A DNA stretch of 55,800 nucleotides from Butyriboletus loyo (lineage: Eukaryota; Basidiomycota; Agaricomycetes; Boletales; Boletaceae): contig JBBPSI010000164.1 of NCBI GenBank assembly GCA_038093515.1, positions 1 to 55,800 on the forward strand, read 5' to 3'. Position numbers and translations under genes: made by a program. The notes below the pieces were generated by a model, which was not told the DNA's origin, did not search any database, and was given only the letters and a program-made list of their open reading frames with translations. How positions within the stretch are numbered: the stretch's first letter is position 1; the number at the start of each line of letters is the position of its first letter. This document shows positions 34,956 through 44,761 of this stretch, piece by piece.

Positions 34956-35467
34956 TGTTATAATTGAATACTTTATAACAGACTTTTGCACTTCAGACTT
35001 CACCATTTTTCCTTCAAAAGGTCATGTGACTTAGCACACATGATTGTGGGATTATACATGTGACCATAGGATGACTAAGCATATGACGTCATGGTCCAGA
35101 CTGGCCCAGACTCTAGGATGTCACACCTCATGTATTTAATCTCCATTTGCCTCTCTTCTTTTTGATCACCATCCACTTCTATTTAATCTCCATTGACCCT
35201 GTACTTCTACTCATATATACTTGTGTAGTAGTTCATCTCACACACTGCTTGGTCTGTGCATGTTCCCTTGTAATATATAAGGCTTGTGGTTTGGGCTAGG
35301 ATTCCCTAGCTTTAACCACTTGTCTATTTGCTGGCAACAGTTGAGGATTAAGTTTGAAGCTCCTTGTCTTATACTTTCCAGGACTTTGTGTAGTCCTGCA
35401 ACAGTAGTGGAACTGCCTGTGACATTGTATTTGGCCTAGCATTCGACTGGCTGTTGCTTTCATTACA
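34956..35467 (+). repeat. Old family 1 solo LTR inside the Tc1-like inverted repeat
   Basis: 512 bp, TGTTATAATTG to TTTCATTACA, with target duplication CCTTG (34951-34955 and 35468-35472). The intact inverted repeat at the right end of the Tc1 element (AACCCTTGCAATGTTTC on the complementary strand) shows the pre-insertion sequence. CpG sites are mostly lost, as in element A. Confidence 0.95.
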
Positions 35468-35693
35468 CCTTGCAATGTTTCACTGTTTTGCACTAGACAC
35501 TATGTAGTATCTGATATCATGGGAATTCTGCTTAGCATTGGTGAGATGGGTGGTAGCACTGCCCCCTGGCTACAAATAGGTCCCTAGGTCATGTGATGTG
35601 GCCATGTGGCTGTGGAGATATGTCTATTCTAAAACAGGTACACCATTGCAAGAGTTTATTCACTTTTGGTGGAAGAAGGGTATTTGGGAGATA

Positions 35694-36710
35694 TCAGTAC
35701 TTGATATACCCTCCCTTGGCCTTGAGCACTGCCTGAACCCTTCTAGACATGCTTTCAATCAACTTCTGATACTCTACAACTAGTATCTTGTTCCACTTTA
35801 TCTAAACTCTCTCTCACAACTCCAGTGTTCCCTTGGAGAGGTATTCATACTCTGCAAGTCTCCTCTTGAGGTAACCCCAGGCATGTTCTATTGGGTTAAG
35901 ACCAGGAGACTGTGCTGGCCATATCATAGTACTAAATTCCTATTCATCTAGCCATTCCTTGACCTTCTTGCAAGTGTGCTTGGGGTCATTGTCTTGTTGG
36001 AAGATGGTACCTGATGCATTGAGACCATAATACTGAAGGGAATCTTGAAGTTTGTCCTTCAAAATTTAGAGATATAGGTCCCCATCCATCCTACCATCAA
36101 TCTTGGTGGAATACCCAGCCCTTTACCAACTTGTACAGCCCCACATCATCACAGAACCTCCTCCAAAACCCAAGTGTCCCCTCTACTAGTCTATCACTGA
36201 GCCTTTCTCCTGGCTTTTTCCACATCCATTTGCATCCATCTGACCCTAGGTGATTTATCATAGTCTCATCAGACCATACTACCCTCTTCCAGTCTTCCAG
36301 AGTCCAATCCTTGTAAGCAAAGACTAAGTCTACTCTTGCCTTGTAATGCCTGGCAGAGAGGATAGGTCATTTTTGCTTGACCACAGCCTTTATACCAGGT
36401 TTTTTCAAGTGCTGGCATATGTGTTGGGGTTGAGGGGTTGGTTGATAATATTGGTGAGAGCTTTGGTCACCTGGACAGTATATTTTGCCTTGTGAGTAGA
36501 GATGAGATGGATAGCATGGCAGATATTAACTGAAGAAAGCTGGGATGGATGACCTCCAGTGGACTTTTGCACATTAGAACACTCCTTTCAATGAAGCCTA
36601 GAGATGGTGGGCAGATGAAGGCCAGTGGTGGAGGCAATGGAGCAAGCAGAATGACCAGAATCAAGCATGGTCAAGATGGTATTCTTTTGGGTAGAGGTGA
36701 TAGATCTCAT
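35694..36710 (-). pseudogene. Tc1-like transposase remnant
   Basis: From MRSITSTQKNTILTML the minus strand reads an N-terminal helix-turn-helix region, then VVWSDETMINHLGSDG (first Asp), QDNDPKHTCKKVKEWL (second Asp) and QSPGLNPIEHAW (Glu), the DDE triad arrangement of Tc1 transposases. Several stops and at least one frame change interrupt it, including TAG in LDE-stop-EF before the last motif. It would have cut and pasted the element at TA sites; it is now inactive. Confidence 0.85.
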
Positions 36711-37062
36711 GGTGGTAGAAGTTGGGAAGAAAGAAGCATGTGAACTTTTTCCAACTCAGACATAATGTTTATATGTGTATCTTTGTTTGTAGGACCAAAC
36801 AAACACAATTATCCTTTCATTTGACTGAGATTCCACTGTTGAGGCTGAAAGTGAATAAACCCTTGCAATGGTATACCTGTTTTAGAATAGACATATCTCC
36901 ACAGCCACATGGTCACATCACATGACCTAGGGACCTATTTGTAGCCAGGTGGCAGTGCTATCACCCACCTCACCAACGCTAAGCGGGATTCCCACGCCAT
37001 CAGGTGCTACATGGCATCTAGTGCAAAACAGCGAAACATTGCAAGGGTTTATTCACTCACTG

Positions 37063-37396
37063 TATTTCCCCCCATTGATAGCATCCTTGAAAAAAAACTG
37101 ATACCATTCTCCTATTTCCCTCCATTTAGAGTGCCCTGACTGTCCTTCTACTCAGCATATTCCTTAATGTGCATGTGTAATGTGCTGCACATGAATACCT
37201 TTCCACAGTGGTCACACTCCTCAAACGATGTGTCTGCATCATCCTGATCTGTCCTATATCCCATTCCCATGATGACTATCACATCTACTTCATGCTTGCT
37301 GAGCTCTTCTGATACTTGGTTTCATCTTGATGGCCCAGCAATGGGAGGTGGGCTTCTCTGGTTCGAAGGTGAGTATTTGACCATGTCTCTGCAATT
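37063..37396 (-). other. Continuation of repeat array with a Cys-rich coding-like fragment
   Basis: After the TA the interrupted 75-bp unit continues for a short distance, then unique sequence follows. On the minus strand about 37145-37270 reads EECDHCGKVF...LHMHIKEYAE and a stop. It is reminiscent of a C2H2 zinc finger but with wrong spacing. Host gene or transposon origin cannot be decided. Element C is inserted at 37397. Confidence 0.35.
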
Positions 37397-37918
37397 TGTT
37401 ATAATCATAACATTTTATTCGTACACTTCGTACACTTTCACTTCGGACTTAGTCGTTTTCAACTTCAAAGGTCACGTGACATAGCACACGTGATCGTGGG
37501 AACTTACATGTGATCTCTTGCTGACTAAGCATATGATGTCATGGCCTAGACCAGGCCTAGACTCTATGACGTCACGACACATGTATTTAATCTCCGTTTA
37601 CTTCTCTTCTTTATGATCCCCGCGCCTCGTGTGGTTAATCACCGTTGCGCTTCTCTTCTTTAGTCTAGCCATGTATAGTAGTTCATCTCACGCACAGCAT
37701 GGTCTGTGCGCATCCTTGTACAATATAAAAAGGCTCGTGGTTAGACTAGGATTCCCTAGTTTTAACCACTTGTCTATTCGCTGGCAACAGTTGAGGATTA
37801 AGTTGAAGCTCCAGTCTCATACCTGCCAGGTCTTTGTGTAGACCTGAAACTGTTGTATAGGACCGCTTGTGGCAACGGTATTCGCACTAGCATTCGACTG
37901 TGCGTTGCTTGCGCAACA
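37397..37918 (+). repeat. Element C 5' LTR
   Basis: 522 bp from TGTTATAATCATAACA to TGCGCAACA. The first 16 bases form an imperfect palindrome (TGTTAT ... ATAACA). A TATAAAAA box is at about 37724, and TAGTTTTAACCA at 37757-37768 is the segment complementary to the primer-binding site. Confidence 0.93.
37473..37574 (+). promoter_or_regulatory. U3 transcription-factor-like sites: two CACGTG and one TGACGTCA
   Basis: CACGTG occurs at 37473-37478 and 37487-37492, 14 bp apart, and a perfect palindromic TGACGTCA at 37567-37574. The same spacing is seen in the other young family 1 LTRs (for example 23140-23240 and 44320-44420, where TGACGTCA can be TGATGTCA). CACGTG is a bHLH (Cbf1/USF-type) site and TGACGTCA a bZIP (ATF/CREB-type) site by established knowledge; binding here is inferred. 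Confidence 0.5.
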
Positions 37919-37920
37919 CT

Positions 37921-37932
37921 TGGTTAAAACTA
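37921..37932 (+). promoter_or_regulatory. Proposed self-primer binding site, element C
   Basis: TGGTTAAAACTA begins two bases after the 5' LTR and is the exact reverse complement of TAGTTTTAACCA (37757-37768) in the same LTR, about 33 nt after the TATA box. In element A the corresponding pair is TGGTTAAAGCT / AGCTTTAACCA, so one base pair has changed on both sides. Confidence 0.7.
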
Positions 37933-38022
37933 CAGATACACACCCGGTCCCCAGGGTAGGGGTAGAGTACGAGAAGTCGTTTGGGCTCTTGTCATTATTG
38001 TTTCATTTCCCCACCTGCACAT

Positions 38023-38527
38023 TGTTATAATCATAACATTTTATTCGTACACTTCATACACTTTCAACTCGGACTTAGTTGTTTTCACTTTCAAAGGTCA
38101 CGTGACATAGCACACGTGATCGTGGGAACTTACATGTGATCTCTTGCTGACTAAGCATATGATGTCATGGCCTAGACCAGGCCTAGACTCTATGATGTCA
38201 CGACACATGTATTTAATCTCCGTTTACTTCTCTTCTTTTTGATCCCCGCGCCTCGTGTGGTTAATCACCGTTGCGCCTCTCTTCTTTAGTCTATCCATGT
38301 ATAGTAATTCATCACACGCGCAGAATGGTCTGTGCGCACTTCTGTACAATATATAAAGGCTCGTGGTTGCGGCTAGGATTCCCTAGCTTTAACTACTTGT
38401 CTTATTCGCTGGCAACAGTTGAGAGATTAAGATTTGAGCTATCCTCATTACACCTCGCCAGTACCTGTGTAGTACTGCAACAGTAGTGGAACTTCGTGTG
38501 ACTTGATAACTTCGTTGTCTCGTAACA
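38023..38527 (+). repeat. Solo LTR (family 1) in element C leader
   Basis: 505 bp, TGTTATAATC to TCTCGTAACA, with target duplication CACAT (38018-38022 and 38528-38532). It interrupts the leader, which resumes with ACCAGTAGGCCTCC, matching the AAGTAGGCTTCTG of element A. Confidence 0.94.
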
Positions 38528-38532
38528 CACAT

Positions 38533-39205
38533 ACCAGTAGGCCTCCACTTGACGGAGCAGAATTTCCCTCTTACGGGATAACCCGGTGCTCAGGGTTTAG
38601 AGCCGTTACTGCGCGTTCAGCAGTTTTCATTTCTGATTGCCCCCGCCACTTTTAGGGGAACCCCTTGGAAGGGTAGATTTTGTGTCTCGTGTAAACACTT
38701 GTAAAAACTTCATTCTCCGTCGCTCCCTTGGAGTTGATAGTCCGCGTTGGGGTCGTGCCCAATTTGCGAAGGACGACTTAGGGACCCCCAAATCCCTTTG
38801 GCTGAGTCATTCCCAAACCGTAGTCCCTGTGGTAACACAGGAGGTAGAACCCAGAAAAACTTTTCAAAATTTGTCAACTAGTAGTAAAAAAGTTTTTACC
38901 TGTAACTGTCCATTACCGGACTAAGCTTCGTCAGAGATACTACCTCCGGTCGAAGAAATATTTTTTACGTTCTACTTGTTGTAGAGTCCCCCAGAGTCAC
39001 CTTGGAAGATAGGAGACAGTAAGGGTCTTTATACCTCGTAGTTTTCTTTTTGTTTTTGCCGAAGAAGCCGGTTCAGCTGAAGAAAAGGTTGCTGAAGAAG
39101 ATTCAATAATCACCCCCTTTCCTCCGCCCCCAACTTCTTAAAATCACAATTACCAAACTGGGTTCCGAATACTCCACGGACTTCCCAGACGACGACCAGA
39201 AAAGG
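38533..39205 (+). other. Element C 5' leader
   Basis: Non-coding leader of element C, conserved with element A (CGCCACTTTTAGGGGAACCCC palindromic block, GGGACCCCCAAATCCCT). These blocks could fold into hairpins and hold dimerisation or packaging signals. No gene is supported before the gag ATG at 39206. Confidence 0.5.
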
Positions 39206-40414
39206 ATGTCCGATCCCGGTCCGTCTTACGCCCCCGCTCCCACCGACTATGTACCCGCCGCCGTCTATGACGACCAAACATTGCGTGCCCTCTTCGCGCA
39301 GTGGTTGGAAAAAGATACCCAAGGAGGAATTTCTAAGAAAGTTGCTGACCCAGGAGAATGGGACGGTGACAGAGAAAAGTTCCACCACTGGTGGACTTCC
39401 CTTAAAGTCTGGGTGTCAGTCAACACCTGGAAAACGGATAAACTCCGGACGGTCGCGGTTCTTAGCCGCATCAAAGGCAAAGGCCAAGACTTTTCTCAAT
39501 TGGTCTTGGAGGATTATGTCGCGGAAGAGGAAAAATACATAGATCCTCTCAACAGATCCAAAGGGAGAAAAAAGGACTTGGCATGGCCGGAATGGGAGTA
39601 CCTGCAAAACATCATCAGGGGCCACTTCCAAATTGATGTGCTTAGTCACCAGGCACTAAGAAAATTGGCCGCTCTCACACAGGGCCAACAACAAATTGAC
39701 ATCTTCCTGGAACATTTCAAAGTTCTCTACTGGCAGTCAGAGTGCGAACCAAAGCACGCCATCGAACTCCTCAAACGGGCCGTTAAATATGAGATTTACA
39801 AACAAGTATTTCTCTCATGCTCAGAGGATGTTTTAGAGGATTTCAACAGTCTGGTTGAAGAGTTCAGGAGGACAGGAAGGTCCTTCGAACAGATGTATGC
39901 AGAGAGGGGAATGGGGCAAGCGCGGCAATGGAGGCCGTATTCGCAGCAGCCCCAAAAAGGCTACCCCCCTCCAAAAGGACCTCCCCCTGGCTTCACAGCC
40001 ACAGGAACTCAACTGGGCTGCAGAGCCCCAATGGACTTATCCGCACAGCAATCTGGCCCTGAGACCAGAATGTGTTTCGGCTGTGGGCAGGCCGGACACA
40101 TCTGCCCCAACTGCCCTCAAAACCCAAACCATTGGGAAAAAGCCGGTACCACTCCTCGCCCGAAAGTAAGGCAGCAGTGGATACAGCAAGCTGACGGAAC
40201 CTACACCCAAGGATGGGTTCAAGTAAATTCCGCGGAGGTAACCCCTCCTAATTCCTCTTATCAGTCAAGGCCGTTACTGGCACCACCAGCGGTTGGAGCA
40301 CCGCAACAAGAAATCTCCCAATGTGCCGCATACATGGGAGATGACGCCCGAGCATATTGGGCAGATGTCTTTGCTTGCGAAGTAAAGGAAAAGGCCTCGT
40401 GGTCTTTAAAATAA
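39206..40414 (+). CDS. Element C gag
   Basis: 402 residues from MSDPGPSYAPAPTDY. The capsid-like region has GEWDGDREKFHHWWTSLKVW, DKLRTVAVLSRIKGKGQDFS, HFQIDVLSHQALRKLAAL, IDIFLEHFKVLYWQSECEPK and FEQMYAERGMGQ. One canonical zinc knuckle CFGCGQAGHICPNC (CX2CX4HX4C) lies near residue 290. The frame is intact, unlike pol. The last codons are TCT TTA AAA followed by TAA, which places a TTTAAAA heptamer directly before the stop; pol continues in the -1 frame. Confidence 0.9.
   Translation: MSDPGPSYAPAPTDYVPAAVYDDQTLRALFAQWLEKDTQGGISKKVADPGEWDGDREKFHHWWTSLKVWVSVNTWKTDKLRTVAVLSRIKGKGQDFSQLVLEDYVAEEEKYIDPLNRSKGRKKDLAWPEWEYLQNIIRGHFQIDVLSHQALRKLAALTQGQQQIDIFLEHFKVLYWQSECEPKHAIELLKRAVKYEIYKQVFLSCSEDVLEDFNSLVEEFRRTGRSFEQMYAERGMGQARQWRPYSQQPQKGYPPPKGPPPGFTATGTQLGCRAPMDLSAQQSGPETRMCFGCGQAGHICPNCPQNPNHWEKAGTTPRPKVRQQWIQQADGTYTQGWVQVNSAEVTPPNSSYQSRPLLAPPAVGAPQQEISQCAAYMGDDARAYWADVFACEVKEKASWSLK
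40405..40411 (+). promoter_or_regulatory. Candidate -1 ribosomal frameshift site TTTAAAA
   Basis: T TTA AAA in the gag phase, immediately followed by TAA. It has the XXXYYYZ form of -1 slippery sites. The same heptamer precedes the gag stop in element A (33083-33089, TAA) and fragment D (45070-45076, TGA). After slipping the -1 frame reads VFKIKKS or VFKMKKS in all three. Confidence 0.65.
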
Positions 40415-43400
40415 AAAAGTCTTCTAGTGTAGGGGTACCTGGAGGACTGAACAATATTTCAAATTCTTCTTCATTTTCAAATTCTTTCTCTGCCTTATCT
40501 ACATTTGTGGACTATTCCGTAGACACAGATGAACATTCTTACGTACCATCTGAATCTAAACTTTCGATTGGATCGGTATTCGCGAATTTGTCTTCGGATG
40601 TAAGCGTGGATGTTCCCGGTTTAGTTGATTGTGAAGAGGACGAATTTCTTAACTCCTGTATCAAATCGAATGAACTATCTATAGAAAAACTCGAAAGAGC
40701 GTCTCCTAACGGGAGCGCGGCGCACAAAAGCGTGCTTAATTCTCTTTTGAGACAAATGAAAACCAGATCCCCGATTTCATCTCCGTCTTCTTCTAATTAT
40801 AAATCCCCTAAATCTTCTTTAATGTTTGGTGGAGATTACTCCCCGGTGGTGAAAATCACCTACCAGTCAAACGCTACTTGGCGAACTCGTTCGCTTAAAG
40901 CTTTGCTGGATACGGGAGCGGTCACCTTCATTGACAAAAATTATTGTGAAACACGAAAAATAGACACTGTACCACTAGAACGTTCCATGGAGGTTATCAA
41001 TGCAGACGGCTCTAAAGGAGCCATAGGTCGCATTACGCACAAAGCCTACCTATTTATGGAAATTGATGGGCACCACGAATCGATTGAGGCTTACGTCTCT
41101 CTTCTTGGTTCTCATCAAATGATTATTGGTTATGATTGGTTTGCACGTCATAACCCAGACATTGATTGGCGTTTTAAAACCATTAATTTCAATCATTGTT
41201 CTCCTTACTGTAGTGTTATCAGAGACTCTATTTCATCTTCGAACATTACCTCTTGCTGTACTATAGAACCAGAGGTTGCTGGAAAGGTACCCGAGGTTTA
41301 CCACGACTATTTAGATGTATTCTCCGAGGACGAGGCAGAAAGAATGCCTGAAAGGAAACCCTGGGATCACGCAATAGATCTCAAACCCGATTTTGTACCA
41401 AAAAAGGGTCGCGTTATTCCCATGTCCGAAGAAGAACAAGAACAAATCCGAGGTTTTGTGGAAAAAGAACTCAAGAAGGGTTACATAAGACCGTCCAAGT
41501 CACCTCAGATGGCCCCTGTGTTCTTTATCCCGAAAAAGACTGGAGATAAGTGACTCGTTATGGACTATTCTTATCTAAATGACGGAACCATTAAAAACGG
41601 TTACCCATTACCCCTGATTCCACAGTTGATTGATTGGTTAAAAGGAGCCGACATCTTCACAGCGTTGGATCTCCAATGGGGATTTAATAATATTCGTATC
41701 AAAGAAGGTGATGAGTGGAAAGCGGTGTTTGTCACGCCCATTGGAGCCTATGAACCCACAGTCATGTACTTCGGGCTTACCAATTCCCCTCCCACATTCC
41801 AAAACATGATGAACGACATCTTTAATGATATGTATGCCTGCGTCATTATTTATATTGACGACGTTATGATATTCACCAAAGGAAAAACAAGGACCGAGCA
41901 TGAGGAAAAAGTTAAAGAAGTACTCCAGCGCCTTCGAGAAAACGATTTATTTGTAAAACCGGAGAAATGTGTATTCTCTTTGGATAAAGTGGACTTTTTG
42001 GGTATGGTTGTATCCCGAAACAGTGTTGAAATGCAGTCGAAGAAGACAGATGCCATCCGAGACTGGCCTATGTCCTCGCGTCTGAAGCAGGTTCAAGCGT
42101 TTCTAGGATTATGCAACTATTATTGAAGATTTATTGAAGGGTTCTCGGAGATTGCCCGACCCCTCAACAACTTAACAAAAAAGGATACCCCTTTCAAATG
42201 GGGCTTAGACGAACAAAGAGCGTTTGACACGCTAAAGAAAAAGTTCACTTCGGCTCCACTTTTAGCCTACCCAGATCGAGACAAGGAGATGCGGGTAGAA
42301 ACGGATGCCTCGGATATAGCAGTTGGCACAGTTCTTTCCATAAAAGGATCAGATGACCTGTGGCGACCCTGTGCCTTTTTGTCACATTCCTTCAATGCTG
42401 CCGAAAGGAATTACCCAATTTACGACAAAGAATTATTAGCAGTTATTCATGTGCTAGAAAAATGGCGCCATTATCTTATTGGTCGAGAAGGATTCGAAAT
42501 CTGGACTGATCACAAAAATCTAGAATACTGGAAGAAGCCGCAAACGCTGTCTGGAAGACAAGCTCGATGGCACGCACTTCTTCAAGAATTTAACTATTTA
42601 TTTGTCTACAAACCGGGCTCAACCAATGGCAGAGCAGATGCGTTATCGCATCGAGCGGACCACGGTGATGCTGTTACGGACCATAATACCAATATTATGG
42701 TACTTCCCCCAAACCTTTTCCTTAAAAAAGTTTCCCTTTCCTCTTCCTTTTACGATACATTACAAATAGAATCAGAAAAAGAAAAAACAAAAGAATACCC
42801 AGGATTCTACTATGATTCGGAACAATTCGTATTTATTAATGAAAAGAAAAAAGTCTTTGTGCCTGAGGCACTTAGAATAGATTTACTTAAAATATGTCAC
42901 GACTCCCCAATAGCCGGACACTCGGGTCAAGCCTGTATGGCTCACCTTCTCACACGACACTTCACGTGGCCAGGAGTCACAAAGGACGTTAAACAATATG
43001 TAGAATCTTGCCAAGCGTGTGCCCTCACGAAGGGTAAGCAAAATGCACCGGCAGGAAAAATATTACCACTTCCTTTGGCTAGTCACCCTTGGGAAGATAT
43101 ATCTGTAGACTTCATCACCAGACTTCCTTTTTCGAATGGCTTTGATGCCATTTGTACGATAGTAGATTGCTTCTCCAAAGAAGTCATTTATGTCCCTTGT
43201 AAGACGACTACCTCTTCTAAGGAGTTAGCAATTATATTTAGAGACAATGTTTGGTGTATTCATGGACTTCCTATTTCTATAGTTTCGGACCGAGGTCCAC
43301 AATTTGTATCGGACTTTACCACAGAGCTTTGCAAGCTTCTTGGCATTTCCCAGAAAATCTCGATGGCGTATCATCCTCAAACCGATGGTCAAACAGAACA

Positions 43401-44245
43401 GATAAATAGGGAAATGGAACAATATTTACGTACCTACGTGGCGAAAAAAACAAGAAACGTGGGCCAATTGGATCAAGATCGCCCAGTTTAATCATAATAA
43501 TTCCCTCACCACTGCCACTGGTACCATTCCATTCTCTATTACTCGTAACTATTATCCACGAGTCGGTTTCGAAAAATCTTCCAACATGCTCGCTGGAGAT
43601 TTCACACGTGCTGCTGGGAAATCACATGCCGAAGTCAAAGAAGTGTTAGAAGAAGCTAGGAAGCGCATGGTATCGCAGGCTGATAATAGACGATCGGATG
43701 CGCCTGATTACAAAATTGGAGATAGAGTGTGGCTGTCTACAGAAAACTTAAAGTTACCGTATACTGCATGAAAACTCACACAGCGTTGGATTGGTCCCTA
43801 CAAGATCAAATCAATCAAACCCAATGCTGTGGAATTGCAGCTGCCGAGCAGCATGCATATACATCCGGTAGTTAACATTTCACATGTTAAACCTTATCGA
43901 GAAACCCTACCAGGGCAACCGGTTTTACGTCCTGACCCAGTCAACATCACGGATGAAGGTTACGTGGAATTTGAGGTGGATTACATTGTCACCTCCTGGA
44001 TGAAGCAAAAGCAATTGGAGTATCTAGTGCATTGGAGGGGATATGATGAAACGGACCGAACATGGGAGCCAGTATCAAATCTGGGTAATTCACAAGACGT
44101 CATTTGTGATTCCCACCAGGCCCACCCATCCGCCCCTCGTCCTCTTCGAGGCCTATCTCTATTGGAATTCTCTTCCTTATTTAAGGAATTTGGTCCGGAA
44201 CACGGAACCTCTTATTCAGGAACTCGTCTGGAATACGAGTCCTAG
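40412..44245 (+). pseudogene. Element C pol, with three stops and a frameshift
   Basis: Domains in order: retropepsin (LLDTGAVTFIDKNY; fragment D has one extra Asn codon here), RT ([10 protein letters not shown], a YIDD variant), RNase H (VETDASDIAVGTVLS, DKELLAVIHVLEKWRHYL), integrase (HHCC zinc domain and DDE core with VSDRGPQFVSDF and HPQTDGQTEQINREME) and a chromodomain (FEVDYIVTSW ... YLVHWRGYDETDRTWEP). Premature TGA codons lie at about 41551 (for Trp), 42124 (for Arg) and 43769 (for Arg). A one-base shift occurs in an A-run near 43447. All three stops fit C-to-T transitions on one or the other strand. The 3' end of the protein runs to 44245. Confidence 0.9.
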
Positions 44246-44256
44246 GGGGGGGGAAG

Positions 44257-44761
44257 TGTTATAATCATAACACTTATTCATACACTTTCACTTCGGACTT
44301 AGTCGTTTTCACTTTCAAAGGTCACGTGACATAGCGCACGTGATCGTGGGAACTTACATGTGATCTCATGCTGACTAAGCATATGATGTCATGGCCTAGA
44401 CCAGGCCTAGACTCTATGATGTCACGACATATGTATTTAATCTCCATTTACTTCTCTTCTTTATGATCCCCAACCTCGTGTGGTTAATCACCGTTGTGCT
44501 TCTCTTCTTTAGTCTAGCCATGTATAGTAGTTCATCACACGCACAGCATGGTCTGTGCACATCTCTGTATAATATATAAAGGCTCATGGTTAGACTAGGA
44601 TTCCCTAGTTTTAACCACTTGTCTATTCGCTGGCAACAGTTGAGGATTAAGTTGAAGCTCCTTGATTACATCTTGCCTGTGCTTTGTGTAGCACAGCAAC
44701 TGTCGTTGGACCGCCTGTGGCAGGGTACTACGTGCTAGCATTCGACTGCGCGTTGCTAACA
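44257..44761 (+). repeat. Element C 3' LTR
   Basis: 505 bp from TGTTATAATC, directly after a G9AAG purine tract, to GTTGCTAACA. The next base starts gag sequence of another family 1 element (fragment D). Confidence 0.92.

Larger units (their letters stand above)
34935..37062 (-). mobile_element. Tc1-like DNA transposon, degenerate, with TA target duplication
   Basis: Ends are inverted repeats of about 200 bp beginning CAGTGAGTAAATAAACCC on the left and CAGTGAGTGAATAAACCC on the right (reverse complement). TA flanks both ends (34933-34934 and 37063-37064). After removing the LTR inserted in its left arm the element is about 1.6 kb. It lies inside the 75-bp repeat array. The transposase is on the minus strand. 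Confidence 0.92.
37397..44761 (+). mobile_element. Family 1 chromovirus element C (Ty3/gypsy), broken
   Basis: LTRs at 37397-37918 and 44257-44761, with gag, pol and a purine tract (GGGGGGGGGAAG) just before the 3' LTR. A younger solo LTR lies in its leader. Flanking 5-mers differ (CAATT left, CATAT right), so the two ends may derive from different insertions joined by recombination. Pol has three premature TGA codons and a frameshift. Confidence 0.9.

Noticed and set aside
34956..35467. 3' LTR of element A
   Set aside because: It has its own CCTTG target duplication inside the Tc1-like inverted repeat, so it is an independent solo LTR.
37921..37932. Ordinary tRNA primer-binding site
   Set aside because: The 12-mer starts with TGG as tRNA sites do, but perfect, covarying complementarity to the LTR is the simpler reading; a tRNA match could not be excluded without a search.
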